DNA of 64,000 nt from Paracoccus spongiarum (GCF_030732095.1 NZ_JAVAMQ010000003.1:124001-188000); one strand, 5' to 3'. Positions 26,695 to 37,238 are shown, counted from the first letter of the stretch. Numbers and translations: made by a program. Notes: generated by a model not told the origin, from the sequence alone.

Positions 26695-29478
26695 CTACGC
26701 CTCTGCCCGTTTCGCGCCGTCGGCGATCGCCTTGCGCAGCTTCTTCTCCAGCAGGTCGCGCTTGGCCTCGCTGTGCAGCTTCAGCCCGAACATGTCCTTG
26801 ACGTAGAAGCTGTCGACGACCTGTGCGCCGAAGGTGGCGATCACGGCGCTGACGATCTGGATATGGTTTGCCGCCATCGTCCGGGTCAGGTCATACAGCA
26901 GGCCCGGTCGGTCGCGCGTATCGACCTCGATGATGGTATAGATGTCGCTGCCTTCGTTGTCGAAGGTGACATGGGTCGGAAAGCGGAACTCGCGGGTGCG
27001 CTTCTTCGGCTTGTCGCGGGACGCAAAGGCCTCGCGGGCGACGATCTCGCCCATCAGGGTGCGCACGATGGTCTGGCGCAACCGGGGCAGGCGGTCCTCG
27101 GCGAAGGGGTGACCCTCGGAGTCCTGGACCCAGAACACCGCCGTCGCATAGCCGTCGCGCGTCGTGTAGGTGCGGGCATCGACGACGTTCGCGCCCATCA
27201 GTGTCAGCGCCCCCGCCAGCCGCGAGAAGATGCCCGGATGATCGGCCAGCACGAAGGCCGCACGCGTTGCGTCGCGATCCTTGTCGGCGCGCAGGTCGAT
27301 GCGGATCTCGTCGGGGCCGATCTGGCGCAGCAGCTGCGCGAAGACGGCCTGGGTGTCGGTCGGCAGGCCGGGCCAGTAATTGTCGTAATGCCGGGCGATT
27401 TCGGCACGGATCTCGCGCGCGTCCCAGCCCTTTGCAACCAGCAGATGGCGCAGCGAGCGCTTGGCCTCGTTCTGGCGCTTGTCGCGATTCAGTTCCTCGA
27501 GCCCGCTTTCCAGCGCCCCGGCGGTTTCCGAATGCAGCTTGCGCAGCAGCGCGGCCTTCCAGTTGTTCCAGGTGCCGGGCCCGACCCCGCGGATGTCGCA
27601 GACGGTCAGCACCAGCAGCAGGTCCAGCCGCTTGCGGGTCTTTACCAGCTTGGCGAAGTCGCGCAGCGTGCGCGGATCGGCGATGTCGCGTTTCTGCGCC
27701 ACGTCGGACATCAGCAGGTGATTGCGCACCAGCCATTCCACGGTGTCGATGTCGTCCTGCGAAAAGCCGAAGCGGGTGGCGATCCGGCGGGCCAGACGCG
27801 CGCCGAGGATCGAGTGGTCCTCGGGCCGGCCCTTGCCGATGTCGTGCAGCAGCACCGCCAGATACAGCACCCGCCGGCTGATGCCGCGATCCATGATCTG
27901 GCTGGACAGGGGCAGGTCGGCGGGGTGTTCGCCCCGCTCGATCTCGGCCAGGGCGGCGACGCACTGGATCGAATGTTCGTCCACCGTATAGTGGTGATAC
28001 AGGTTGAACTGCATCATCGCGACGACCGGCTCGAATTCGGGAATAAAGGCGGCCAGCACGCCCAGTTCGTTCATCCGCCGCAGTGCCCGTTCGGGATTGC
28101 CGTGCTTCAGCAGCAGGTCCATGAAGATGCGGATCGCCTCGGGATCGGCGCGCATCCGGTCGTCGATGCGGTCGAGGTTGGCGGCGATCAGCCGCATCGC
28201 GTCGGGGTGGATCAGGATGCCGGTGCGCAGCGCCTCCTCGAACAGGCGCAGGATGTTCAGCGGATCGGCCAGAAAGCCGTCATCGTCCTGAATCGCAAGC
28301 CGGCCGTGCTGGTCGATGAAGCCCGCCTTCAGCTTGCGCCGCCGCCGGAAGATCCGGCCGAGGATCGGCGCATTGCGAACATGGCGGGACTCAAGCTCGG
28401 TCAGGAACACGCGGGTCAACTCGCCCACGCGGGTGGCGTGGCGGAAATAGTCCTGCATGAAGTATTCGACGCCGCGCCGGGCCGATGTGTCGCGATAGCC
28501 CATGCGCCGCGCCACCTCGACCTGCATGTCGAAGGACAGCACGTCGACCGGCCGCCCGGCGATCAGGTGCAGATGGCAGCGCACCGCCCACAGGAAATCC
28601 TCGGCCTGCCAGAAGGACAGGTGCTCGTCGCGCGAAAACACGCCCAGATCGACCAGTTCGACGGCGCGATCGACCCGGTGGATGTATTTCGCGATCCAGT
28701 AGAGGGTCTGCAGGTCGCGCAAGCCCCCCTTGCCCTCCTTGACATTGGGCTCCAGCACGTAGCGCTGGCCGCCCTGCCGCTGGTGGCGGGCGGCGCGTTC
28801 CTCAAGCTTGGCCTCGATGAATTCGGGAACCGTCCTCGCGAAAAGGTCGGTCCACAGCCGTTCGCGCAACTGCTCGGCCAGCGGCGCATGGCCGGTGACC
28901 AGCCGATGTTCGACCAGCGAGGTGCGGATGGTCATGTCACCGGCGCCCAGCCGCAGGCAGTCGTCGATGCTGCGGATCGAATGGCCGATCTTCAGCTTCA
29001 GGTCCCACATCATGTAAAGCATCGATTCCACGACGCTTTCGGCCCATGCGGTGATCTTGTAGGGGGTCAGGAACAGCAGGTCGACATCCGAGGCCGGGGC
29101 CATCTCGGCGCGGCCATAGCCGCCGACGGCCAGCACGGCCAGACGCTCGCCGCCCGAGGCGGTCTTGACCGGATGCAGCCGGCCGGTGGCGACGTGGTGG
29201 ATCGCGCAGACGATGCCATCGGTCATCGCGGCAATGGCGCGCACCGTTTCACGCGCCGCACGGGGATGGCCCGCGAAGCCCGCCTCGACGTCGGCCATCG
29301 CGGCGGCGCGTGCCTCGGACAGGATCGCCACGGTCGCGGCGCGGATGTCGCGCGGTTCCTTCAGGCCGTGCAGCTTGTCGTCAAGCAGGGCCAGAAAGCC
29401 CGGCGTGTCGAAAAGCAGATGTGCCCCCGGAAGGCCGGGGGCGCTTTGCTGCGTGGCGGGGGCAAGGGCCTCGCCCAA
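26695..29478 (-). CDS. glnD: Bifunctional uridylyltransferase/uridylyl-removing enzyme GlnD
   Basis: GlnD senses glutamine and uridylylates or deuridylylates PII proteins to control nitrogen metabolism. Domains in order are nucleotidyltransferase (LAVGGYGRAEMAPASDVDLLFL), a linker, an HD hydrolase domain (VLLHDIGKGRPEDHS) and two ACT domains near the C-terminus (DHPGIFSRLAGALTLMGANV and DRPGLLYDLTRTMAANHIQI). No ATG exists near the expected start; a TTG at 29478 gives 927 residues and lies one base after the stop of the upstream lipoprotein gene, so coupled translation is likely. A longer frame from 29613 would overlap that gene and is rejected. Confidence 0.95.
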   Translation of the reverse strand: MGEALAPATQQSAPGLPGAHLLFDTPGFLALLDDKLHGLKEPRDIRAATVAILSEARAAAMADVEAGFAGHPRAARETVRAIAAMTDGIVCAIHHVATGRLHPVKTASGGERLAVLAVGGYGRAEMAPASDVDLLFLTPYKITAWAESVVESMLYMMWDLKLKIGHSIRSIDDCLRLGAGDMTIRTSLVEHRLVTGHAPLAEQLRERLWTDLFARTVPEFIEAKLEERAARHQRQGGQRYVLEPNVKEGKGGLRDLQTLYWIAKYIHRVDRAVELVDLGVFSRDEHLSFWQAEDFLWAVRCHLHLIAGRPVDVLSFDMQVEVARRMGYRDTSARRGVEYFMQDYFRHATRVGELTRVFLTELESRHVRNAPILGRIFRRRRKLKAGFIDQHGRLAIQDDDGFLADPLNILRLFEEALRTGILIHPDAMRLIAANLDRIDDRMRADPEAIRIFMDLLLKHGNPERALRRMNELGVLAAFIPEFEPVVAMMQFNLYHHYTVDEHSIQCVAALAEIERGEHPADLPLSSQIMDRGISRRVLYLAVLLHDIGKGRPEDHSILGARLARRIATRFGFSQDDIDTVEWLVRNHLLMSDVAQKRDIADPRTLRDFAKLVKTRKRLDLLLVLTVCDIRGVGPGTWNNWKAALLRKLHSETAGALESGLEELNRDKRQNEAKRSLRHLLVAKGWDAREIRAEIARHYDNYWPGLPTDTQAVFAQLLRQIGPDEIRIDLRADKDRDATRAAFVLADHPGIFSRLAGALTLMGANVVDARTYTTRDGYATAVFWVQDSEGHPFAEDRLPRLRQTIVRTLMGEIVAREAFASRDKPKKRTREFRFPTHVTFDNEGSDIYTIIEVDTRDRPGLLYDLTRTMAANHIQIVSAVIATFGAQVVDSFYVKDMFGLKLHSEAKRDLLEKKLRKAIADGAKRAEA

Positions 29479-29479
29479 G

Positions 29480-30688
29480 TCAGAAGCCGAACCCGCGGAA
29501 GCCGCGCGGCGCCGGGTCGAGGACGACGACCTGGTTGTTGCGGATCGTCGCAACGGCAAGCCCGCGCTGCGCGGTGCCGTCGCGCCGCAGCCGGAACACG
29601 CCGCCGACGCCATTGAAGCCCGAGGATTGCGTCAGCCCGTCGGTGGTCAGCGCATTGCGCTTGCCCGCCCGCACCAACGAGGCGATGGCCGCGATGCCGT
29701 CATAGGCCAGGGACGCCAGCTCATGGGGCGGCTCGCCATGCTGGCCGCGATAGCGCGCATCGAACTGCGCCTTGAGGTTCTGGTCCGGCAGCGCGAACCA
29801 GCCGTTCTGCAGCTGCGCCAGCGTCAGCCTCTGCGGCGGCTGGTCCCAGCGGGTCAGGCCCATGAATTGCGTGACCTGCGAGGTGACGCCCGCGGCGGCC
29901 AGCTTTTCGGTCAGATAGGGCAGCACGGCCTGGTTGTTGGCGGTCATGAAGATCGCATCGACCTGGCCCGAGCGCGCGGCCGCGAGGATCTGCGGGGTGG
30001 TCCGGTCGATGCCGCTGACCGAGACGGGATGGTTGCTGCGCCCGGCAAGACGGGCGCCGTTGCGGGCGATGGCGGTCTCGATCGCGCGTCCGCCGATCTG
30101 GCCGGCAATGTCATCCTCGGCCACCACATAGTAGTTGCGCTTGCCCGAGCGGACGCCGTAGGCCACAAGCCGGTCGGCGACATTCGCGAAGCTGTTGCCG
30201 AGGATGAAGACGTTTCCGCCGGCGATCTCGGCATTGTTCGAGAAGGACAGCACGTTGATGCCGCGCGGCATCATGGCGTTGCCGACAGCGTTGGCGGCGT
30301 CGGCGAACAGCGGGCCGATGATGATCTGTGCCCCCGCATCGGCGGCGGCGCCGGCCTGCGCGACGGCCTGCGCGGCACTGTCGCCGGTGTCGTAGATGCG
30401 CAGGTCGATTGCCGCGCCCTGCGCGTCAGCTGCCGCCATGCGCGCCGCGTTCTTGAGGCTGCGGGCCAGCCATTCCAGGTCCTGCGCCCCGGTGCCGGCC
30501 GGCGCCAGGAGGGCGACCCGGACCGGCTGGCCGGGTTCGATCAGCGGGCCGATGCTGGGCCCTGACGCCTGCTCGGCGCCGCCGATCGGCTGGCAGGCTG
30601 CAATAAAGGCTGCGGAAACGACCGCTGCCACCCGGCAGATCGCACGGCGCAGCGGCGATCCGGCCCGGGTTGTGGCAGATGCTGACAT
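29480..30688 (-). CDS. LppC/LpoA-type periplasmic-binding-fold lipoprotein
   Basis: The 402-residue protein has a lipoprotein signal ending in the lipobox FIAAC (Cys about 32) and then a type 1 periplasmic-binding fold (VRVALLAPAGTGAQDLEWLARSL, AQIIIGPLFADAA, GINVLSFSNNAEIAG, GNVFILGNS). This architecture matches the penicillin-binding-protein activator group (LpoA/LppC). It would sit in a membrane lipid layer and may activate a cell wall synthase; it lies upstream of glnD and murJ on the same strand. Alternatively it binds a small ligand. The gene is divergent from rsmI. Confidence 0.85.
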   Translation of the reverse strand: MSASATTRAGSPLRRAICRVAAVVSAAFIAACQPIGGAEQASGPSIGPLIEPGQPVRVALLAPAGTGAQDLEWLARSLKNAARMAAADAQGAAIDLRIYDTGDSAAQAVAQAGAAADAGAQIIIGPLFADAANAVGNAMMPRGINVLSFSNNAEIAGGNVFILGNSFANVADRLVAYGVRSGKRNYYVVAEDDIAGQIGGRAIETAIARNGARLAGRSNHPVSVSGIDRTTPQILAAARSGQVDAIFMTANNQAVLPYLTEKLAAAGVTSQVTQFMGLTRWDQPPQRLTLAQLQNGWFALPDQNLKAQFDARYRGQHGEPPHELASLAYDGIAAIASLVRAGKRNALTTDGLTQSSGFNGVGGVFRLRRDGTAQRGLAVATIRNNQVVVLDPAPRGFRGFGF

Positions 30689-30799
30689 GTGAAACTTCCC
30701 TGCAATATGATCTGATGGCGGCGATTTGGCCGCAGGTTATGAGGATCGCCCGGAATTGGCAATTGTCGCCGGCCCGGGCCATGACAGGGGATCGCGCCG

Positions 30800-31798
30800 A
30801 TGGGCGACAGGTTTGAGACGGCCGGGACCGGCCGCCCGGGCGCCGGCGCCGAGCCCGCAAGGCGGCTGGCAGCCCATGTCGCGGCCGATCCGCTGCAGCC
30901 GGGCCTCTATCTCGTCGCGACCCCGATCGGGGCGGCGCGCGACATCACCCTGCGCGCGCTGGACGTGTTGAATTCCGCCGACCTTCTGGCCGCCGAGGAT
31001 ACGCGCGTGATGCGGCACCTGATGGACATTCACGGCATCCCGCTGCGGGGGCGCCGGGTGCTGGCCTATCACGACCACAACGCCGACCGGGCGCGACCCG
31101 CGCTGCTGGCGGCGCTGGGCGAGGGGGCAAGCATCGCCTATGCTTCGGATGCGGGCACCCCGCTGGTGGCCGATCCGGGATATCGCCTCGCGCGCGATGC
31201 TGCCGAGGCCGGCGCGCGCGTCCATGCGGTGCCGGGCGCCTCGGCGGCGCTGGCGGCGCTGAGCCTTTCCGGGCTGCCAAGCGACCGGTTCCTGTTCGCA
31301 GGGTTCCCACCCTCCACCAGGGCCGCACGCGCGACATGGCTGCGGCGATGGGGCGGGCTTGACGCCACCGTGATCCTGTTCGAGAGCCCGAGGCGCGTTA
31401 ACCAGACATTGACAGAGTTGTGCGAGATTGACCCGAATCGTGTCATCGTGGTGGCGCGGGAACTGACGAAGAAATTCGAGGAGGTGATTCGCGGGACCGC
31501 TGCGGCGCTGGCCGCCGAACCGCGCATGGCGGCGCTGAAAGGCGAGGTCGTGATGCTGCTTGATCGCCCGACACCTGCGATCGCCGATGCCGGCACCGTG
31601 CGCGCCGCCCTGTTGGCGCGAAGGGGGCAGATGACCCTGAAGGATGCGGCGCGCGAGGTGGCGCGCGATCTGGGTCTGCCCCGGCGCGATGTCTATCAGG
31701 CCGCGCTTGCGCTTGAGGCGGGCGGCGAGGATGACCACGGGCGCGACCGGGCGCCGGCCTGTCGCGACGGTTCGGGACAGGACAGTTCGAGGGGATGA
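30800..31798 (+). CDS. rsmI: 16S rRNA 2'-O-methyltransferase RsmI
   Basis: RsmI methylates the ribose of C1402 in 16S rRNA using SAM. The 332-residue protein has the tetrapyrrole-methylase fold with PGLYLVATPIGAARDITLRAL, LLAAEDTRVMRHLM, the glycine/aspartate motif YASDAGTPLVADPGYRL and VHAVPGASAALAALSLSGLP. The C-terminal helical part ends in a short acidic tail. It is followed after one base by yraN in the same operon, a common pairing. Confidence 0.96.
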   Translation: MGDRFETAGTGRPGAGAEPARRLAAHVAADPLQPGLYLVATPIGAARDITLRALDVLNSADLLAAEDTRVMRHLMDIHGIPLRGRRVLAYHDHNADRARPALLAALGEGASIAYASDAGTPLVADPGYRLARDAAEAGARVHAVPGASAALAALSLSGLPSDRFLFAGFPPSTRAARATWLRRWGGLDATVILFESPRRVNQTLTELCEIDPNRVIVVARELTKKFEEVIRGTAAALAAEPRMAALKGEVVMLLDRPTPAIADAGTVRAALLARRGQMTLKDAAREVARDLGLPRRDVYQAALALEAGGEDDHGRDRAPACRDGSGQDSSRG

Positions 31799-31799
31799 G

Positions 31800-32231
31800 A
31801 TGGGATACTGGTCGAACGCTGCTCGCTGGTCGGGAATGCCCGCGTCCGGGGCCCATGCCGGGTCAGCGCGTTCCGCGCGTGGCAGGGTTGCGCATCTCTC
31901 GGGCGCGCTGGCCGAGGACACGGTCGCCCGGCACTTGCAAGGGAGGGGGTTTGCCATCATTGCGCGGCGATGGCGCGGTGCGGCCGGTGAGGTGGACCTG
32001 ATCTGCCGCGACGGGGAGTGCGTCGTGTTCGTCGAGGTCAAGCAGGCGGCGAGCCTGTCGCAGGCGGCGTGGCGTCTTGGCCGCAGGCAGATGGACCGGC
32101 TTTGCGCCGCGGCCTGCGAATATTGCGGGAGCCTTCCTTCGGGCCTTGCGACCGAGATGCGCTTCGATGTCGCGCTGGTCGATGGCTCGGGCCGTGTCGA
32201 CCTTGTCTGCAACGCCTTCGCAGAGGCCTGA
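31800..32231 (+). CDS. YraN family protein (UPF0102)
   Basis: The 143-residue protein is of the YraN/UPF0102 family, a small restriction-endonuclease-fold group. The core shows [35 protein letters not shown], followed by [11 protein letters not shown], which provides the conserved E, D and ExK residues of the fold. The ATG at 31800 lies one base after the rsmI stop and has GAGGGG before it. Its cellular role is not established. It is in an operon with rsmI and probably gshB. Confidence 0.9.
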   Translation: MGYWSNAARWSGMPASGAHAGSARSARGRVAHLSGALAEDTVARHLQGRGFAIIARRWRGAAGEVDLICRDGECVVFVEVKQAASLSQAAWRLGRRQMDRLCAAACEYCGSLPSGLATEMRFDVALVDGSGRVDLVCNAFAEA

Positions 32232-32293
32232 GCGGCCCTTGCATCCCCGCACCGGACAAGGGAAAAGCGGCCATCCCCTTTCAGGAGACTGCC

Positions 32294-33241
32294 ATGAGCC
32301 TCTATGTCGCGTTGCAGATGGATCCGATCGAGCATGTGGCGATCGAGGCCGACAGCACCTTTCGCATCGCGCTGGAGGCCGAGGCGCGCGGGCATCGGCT
32401 TTTCCACTATACCGTCGACAACCTGCGCTATGACGAAGGTCGGGTGACGGCATGGGGCCGGCCGGTCACGCTGCGGCGCAAGCAGGGCGACCATGTCACC
32501 TTCGGGGACTGGGCCGAGCTTGATCTGGCCGATGCCGACGTCGTCTGGCTGCGCCAGGATCCGCCCTTCGACATGGCCTATGTGACCTCGACGCATCTGC
32601 TGGACCGGGTTCATCCGGCGACCTTGGTCGTCAACGATCCGTTCTGGGTGCGCAACTGCCCCGAAAAATTGATGGTGCTGGATTTTCCGGAGCTGACACC
32701 GCCGACGACGATCGCGCGTGATGCGGCAGCGATCCGCCGCTTTCGCGACCGGCATGGCGACATCATCGTGAAGCCGCTTTACGGCAATGGCGGGGCTGGG
32801 GTGTTCCATCTGGACCCCGATGACCGCAACCTCTCGGCCCTGCTGGAACTGTTCGCCGGGATCAACCGCGAACCGATGATCGCACAGAAATTCATCCACG
32901 CGGTCAGCAAGGGCGACAAGCGCATCATCCTGGTCGATGGCGAACCCGTCGGCGCGATCAACCGTGTGCCGCAGCAGGGCGAGGCGCGGTCGAACATGCA
33001 TGTCGGCGGGCGCGCCGAGAAGGTCGGCCTGACCGAGCGCGAGCACGAGATCTGCCGGGCGCTGGGTCCGGTGCTGCGCGAGAAAGGCCTGATCTTCACC
33101 GGCATCGACGTGATCGACGGCTGGCTGACCGAGATCAACGTGACCTCGCCCACCGGAATTCAGGAGCTTGAGCGTTTCGACGGGGTCAACGCCGCCGCTC
33201 TGATCTGGGAGGCGATCGAGGCTCGGCTGGCCGCGCGCTGA
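32294..33241 (+). CDS. gshB: Glutathione synthetase
   Basis: GshB joins gamma-glutamylcysteine and glycine with ATP. The 315-residue ATP-grasp protein has the N-terminal [20 protein letters not shown], the ATP-binding stretch [38 protein letters not shown] and the metal-binding end [27 protein letters not shown] precedes the ATG at 32294. It follows yraN by 62 bases; the operon rsmI-yraN-gshB is common in alphaproteobacteria. Confidence 0.97.
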   Translation: MSLYVALQMDPIEHVAIEADSTFRIALEAEARGHRLFHYTVDNLRYDEGRVTAWGRPVTLRRKQGDHVTFGDWAELDLADADVVWLRQDPPFDMAYVTSTHLLDRVHPATLVVNDPFWVRNCPEKLMVLDFPELTPPTTIARDAAAIRRFRDRHGDIIVKPLYGNGGAGVFHLDPDDRNLSALLELFAGINREPMIAQKFIHAVSKGDKRIILVDGEPVGAINRVPQQGEARSNMHVGGRAEKVGLTEREHEICRALGPVLREKGLIFTGIDVIDGWLTEINVTSPTGIQELERFDGVNAAALIWEAIEARLAAR

Positions 33242-33267
33242 TCGCGGCAGAAGGCGCGGGCGGACCC

Positions 33268-34782
33268 TCAGCCACCGGCAACGAAGGGCAGGCGATAGCT
33301 GATCGCCTCCGCCAGGTGATGCGAATGGACCCGCACCGAGTCGTCCAGGTCGGCGATGGTGCGCGCCGTGCGCAGGATGCGATGATAGCCGCGCGCCGTC
33401 AGACCCAGCCGTTCGGCGGCGCGGTGGATCAGCGCGCGGCCCTTATCGTCAGGGGCTGCGATCTCGTCGAGCAGCGCCCCGGAGGCGTCGGCATTGGCCC
33501 GCAGCCGCGGCTTGTCGACGAACCGGCGGGCCTGCACTGCCCGCGCGGCTGCAACGCGCGCCGCGACCTGCGCCGAAGTCTCGCCGCCCGCGGGCAGTTC
33601 CAGATCCATGAAGCCGACGGCCGGCACCTCGAGCCGAAGGTCGAACCGGTCCATCAGCGGCCCCGAGATCTTGCCCATGTAGTCGGCGCCGCAGTTCGGC
33701 GCCCTTGCGCAGGCCAGCGCCGCATCGGCCAGGTGACCGCAACGGCACGGGTTGGCCGCCGCCACCAGCAGGAACCGGCAGGGATAGCGGACATGGGCGT
33801 TGGCGCGCGCGACGACGACCTCTCCGGTCTCGATCGGCTGGCGCAGTGTCTCGAGGACCTGCCGCGGGAATTCGGGAAATTCGTCGAGAAACAGCACCCC
33901 GTTGTGCGCAAGGCTGATCTGGCCGGGCTTCGCCCCGCGACCGCCGCCGACGATTGCCGCCATCGAGGCGGTGTGATGCGGTTCGCAAAACGGCGCCCGG
34001 CGCGAGATGCCGCCATCTTCCAGCGTGCCCGCCAGCGAGTGGATCATCGAGGTTTCCAGCGCCTCGACGGGCGACAGTGGCGGCAGCAGCCCCGGCAGTC
34101 GCGCGGCCAGCATGGATTTGCCGGCGCCGGGCGGGCCGACCATCAGCAGATGGTGGCGCCCGGCGGCCGCGATCTCAAGGGCGCGCTTGGCGCGTTCCTG
34201 GCCCTTGACCTCCGAGAGGCAGCCGACCGGCGGCGCCGAGCCGATGACACCCGGGGTGGCCCGGCCCTGGGGGTGGCGGTCGGTCAGGTGGTCGACGACC
34301 TCGCGCAGCGTCGCCGGGGCGATCACCGGCACGGCATCGACCCAGGCGGCCTCGGGGCCGCAGGCGCGCGGGCAGATCAGGGCGCGGTCGTCCTCGGCCG
34401 CAGCCATCGCGGCAGGCAGCGCGCCGGCGACGCCGACCAGCCTGCCGTCAAGCGCCAGCTCGCCCAGGCAGACGCAGCGCCCCAATTCGTCCGCCGGCAC
34501 GATCTCCAGCGCCGCCAGCACCGCCAGCGCGATCGCCAGGTCGAAATGCGATCCTTCCTTGGGCAGGTCGGCGGGCGACAGGTTCACCGTCAGCCGCTTG
34601 TTCGGCATCGCGATCGACAGCGCCCCGAACGCGGCCCGCACCCGTTCGCGCGCCTCGCTGACGGCCTTGTCGGGCAGGCCCACGATCGCGAAGCCGGGCA
34701 GCCCCGGCGCGGCCGAGCACTGCACCTCGACCAGCCGCGCCTCGAGACCCTCGAACGCGACCGAATAGGCGATGGCGACCAT
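33268..34782 (-). CDS. comM: YifB/ComM family Mg chelatase-like AAA+ ATPase
   Basis: ComM acts as a branch-migration helicase during natural transformation in other bacteria. The 504-residue protein has the N-terminal ChlI-like domain (GLPGFAIVGLPDKAVSEARERVRAA), the Walker A motif in MVGPPGAGKSMLAARLPGLL, Walker B GVLFLDEFPEF, and a C-terminal Mg-chelatase domain (GYHRILRTARTIADLD). Cysteines in ANPCRCGHLADAALAC are typical. Of two adjacent ATGs the second (34782) has better spacing to GGGGG. It is convergent with gshB. Competence in this organism is not shown by this gene alone. Confidence 0.93.
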   Translation of the reverse strand: MVAIAYSVAFEGLEARLVEVQCSAAPGLPGFAIVGLPDKAVSEARERVRAAFGALSIAMPNKRLTVNLSPADLPKEGSHFDLAIALAVLAALEIVPADELGRCVCLGELALDGRLVGVAGALPAAMAAAEDDRALICPRACGPEAAWVDAVPVIAPATLREVVDHLTDRHPQGRATPGVIGSAPPVGCLSEVKGQERAKRALEIAAAGRHHLLMVGPPGAGKSMLAARLPGLLPPLSPVEALETSMIHSLAGTLEDGGISRRAPFCEPHHTASMAAIVGGGRGAKPGQISLAHNGVLFLDEFPEFPRQVLETLRQPIETGEVVVARANAHVRYPCRFLLVAAANPCRCGHLADAALACARAPNCGADYMGKISGPLMDRFDLRLEVPAVGFMDLELPAGGETSAQVAARVAAARAVQARRFVDKPRLRANADASGALLDEIAAPDDKGRALIHRAAERLGLTARGYHRILRTARTIADLDDSVRVHSHHLAEAISYRLPFVAGG

Positions 34783-34905
34783 CATTCCCCCTGTGACCTG
34801 CCCGGCAATCGTTAACGCGCCGGGCCTTAAGGAATGGTTAACGGCCGCACTTCCTTGCGGCAGGGCGGCCGCGCGGCTATCTGTCGGGCAGAGCGTGGGG
34901 GCAAG

Positions 34906-36144
34906 ATGAACGGCAAGCGCATCCTTCTGATCGTCGGCGGCGGCATTGCGGCCTACAAGATCCCGCAGCTGATCCGGCTGCTGCGCGCCGATGGCATCGC
35001 GGTCAGCCCGGTGCTGACCAGCGCGGGCGCGCAGTTCACCACGGCGATGACCGTCTCGGTCCTTGCCGGCGAGGCCGCGCATGAAGGGCTGTTCGACATC
35101 GTCGCCGAGGCCGAGATCGGCCATATCCAGCTGTCGCGCAATGCCGATCTGGTCGTGGTCGCGCCGGCGACCGCCGACCTGATGGCCAAGATGGCGCAGG
35201 GGCTGGCCGACGACCTGGCCTCCACCCTGCTGCTGGCCACCGACAAGCCGGTGCTGATCGCGCCGGCGATGAACGTGCGGATGTGGAACCATCCCGCGAC
35301 GCAGCGAAACCTTGCGCTGCTGCGCGGTGACGGGGTGCTCACGGTCGGCCCGGACGAGGGCGACATGGCCTGCGGGGAGTTCGGCCCCGGCCGCATGGCC
35401 GAGCCCGAGGCGATCATGGCCGCGATCCGGCTGGCGCTGCAGCCCGAGGGCGGGCCGCTGAAGCTGCTGCCGGAAACCAAGGTGCGGCGCGGGCCCATGG
35501 TCGGGCGGCATGTGGTGGTGACCTCGGGGCCAACCCATGAGCCGATCGATCCCGTGCGTTACATCGCCAACCGCTCGTCGGGCGCGCAGGGCACGGCCAT
35601 CGCCGCGGCACTGCGCGATCTGGGCGCGCGGGTCAGCTTTGTCACCGGCCCCGCCAGCGTCGCGCCGCCCGACGGGGTCGACGTGATCCGCGTCGAGACC
35701 GCGCGGCAGATGCGGGATGCGGTGGATGCGGCGCTGCCGGCCGATGTCGCGGTGATGGCCGCCGCGGTGGCCGACTGGCGCGTGACCAACGCCCTCGAGC
35801 GGAAGATCAAGAAGGACGGGTCGGGCAAGCCGCCGGCGCTGGAGATGTCGGAAAACCCCGATATCCTGGCGTGGGTCAGCGGGCTGAACAAGCGCCGGCC
35901 GACGCTGGTGGTGGGCTTTGCCGCCGAGACCAATGACGTGATCGAGAACGCGACCGCCAAGCGCAAGCGGAAGGGCTGCGACTGGATCGTGGCGAACGAC
36001 GTCAGCCCGTCCACCGGCATCATGGGGGGCACCGAGAACGCCGTGACGCTGATCGGCCCCGACAGCGCCGAGGAATGGCCGCGCATGAGCAAGGAGGCGG
36101 TCGCCCGCCGGCTGGCCGAGGCCATCGCCGAGGCGCTTGCGTGA
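34906..36144 (+). CDS. coaBC: Phosphopantothenoylcysteine synthetase/decarboxylase CoaBC
   Basis: CoaBC performs two steps of coenzyme A synthesis. The 412-residue fusion has an N-terminal flavoprotein decarboxylase (CoaC) part with LIVGGGIAAYKIPQLIRLL, the active His in IGHIQLSRNADLVVVAPATAD and a conserved Cys in MACGEFGPGRMAEP, then a C-terminal CoaB part with VVVTSGPTHEPIDPVRYIAN and AAVADWR. The ATG at 34906 is preceded by GGGGG. Its TGA overlaps the GTG start of the next gene, coupling CoA synthesis to the Fe-S operon. Confidence 0.97.
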   Translation: MNGKRILLIVGGGIAAYKIPQLIRLLRADGIAVSPVLTSAGAQFTTAMTVSVLAGEAAHEGLFDIVAEAEIGHIQLSRNADLVVVAPATADLMAKMAQGLADDLASTLLLATDKPVLIAPAMNVRMWNHPATQRNLALLRGDGVLTVGPDEGDMACGEFGPGRMAEPEAIMAAIRLALQPEGGPLKLLPETKVRRGPMVGRHVVVTSGPTHEPIDPVRYIANRSSGAQGTAIAAALRDLGARVSFVTGPASVAPPDGVDVIRVETARQMRDAVDAALPADVAVMAAAVADWRVTNALERKIKKDGSGKPPALEMSENPDILAWVSGLNKRRPTLVVGFAAETNDVIENATAKRKRKGCDWIVANDVSPSTGIMGGTENAVTLIGPDSAEEWPRMSKEAVARRLAEAIAEALA

Positions 36145-37215
36145 GCCGCACCTATCTGGACTGGAACGCCACGACCCCCCTTCGCCCCGAGGCGAGGGCC
36201 GCAATGGCCGAGGCGATGGACCTGACCGGCAACCCCTCTTCGGTCCATGCCGAGGGGCGCGCGGCGAAGATGGCGATGGAAGCCGCGCGCGAGCGCCTGG
36301 CCGCCGCGCTCGGCGCCGAGGGGGCGGATGTCGTCTTCACCTCGGGCGCGACCGAGGCGGCGGCGCTGGTGCTGGCAGGGCGCGGCCTCGCCTGCGCGGC
36401 GGTCGAACATGACGCGGTGCTGGCATGGTGCAAGCCCGGCCTGCCGGTCGATGCGCAAGGGCTGGTGACGGTGGCCGCGCCGGGCGCGGCGGCGCTGCAA
36501 TTGGCCAACAGCGAGACCGGGGTGGTGCAGGCGCTGCCCGAGGGGCTGGCAGTCAGCGACCTGACCCAGGCCTTCGGCAAGATCCCCTTCGCCTTCAACT
36601 GGCTGGGGATCGGCGCGGGCTTCGTCAGCGCGCACAAGCTGGGCGGCCCCAAGGGCATCGGCGCGCTGATCCTCCGGAAGGGCGCCGAGATCGAGGCGCG
36701 GATCTGCGGCGGCGGGCAGGAACAGGGCCGACGCGCCGGGACCGAGAACCTGATCGGCATCGCGGGCCTTGCGGCCGCCGCCGAGGCCGCGCAGCGCGAC
36801 CTGTCGGCGGGCCTGTGGGACGAGGTCGCGGCCCGGCGCGATGCGCTTGAGGCGCGCCTGCTGGACACCGATCCCACCCTCATCGTGGCCGGAAAATCGG
36901 CGCGGCGCTTGCCGAACACCACCTGCCTTCTTACATCGGGCTGGAAAGGCGAAACGCAGGTCATGCAGATGGACCTTGCGGGCTTTGCGGTGTCGGCAGG
37001 CTCGGCCTGCTCGTCCGGCAAGGTCCGGGCCAGCGGCGTCCTGCGGGCGATGGGTTACGACGAAGGCCGGGCGCAGTCGGCCATCCGCATCTCGATAAGC
37101 CCGGCTTTGGGCGTCGATCAGATGAACCGATTTGCGGATGCGTGGGAAACCGCGTATTCACGCTGGCGCGGCAGGAATGGCCAGGCCCGACGCCTGGCCC
37201 CAGGAAGGACAGAGG

Positions 37216-37238
<23 letters not shown>
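36141..37238 (+). CDS. Cysteine desulfurase (IscS/NifS class)
   Basis: This PLP enzyme takes sulfur from cysteine for Fe-S clusters. The 365-residue protein has [18 protein letters not shown], a His in AAVEHDAV, the PLP lysine K166 in [23 protein letters not shown] and the catalytic Cys290 in [11 protein letters not shown], a class I (NifS/IscS) loop. It starts with GTG at 36141, overlapping the coaBC stop. Its end overlaps the sufB start by 23 bases. An IscS-type desulfurase ahead of sufB is usual in Rhodobacteraceae, normally preceded by an IscR-type regulator, which is absent here. Confidence 0.94.
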
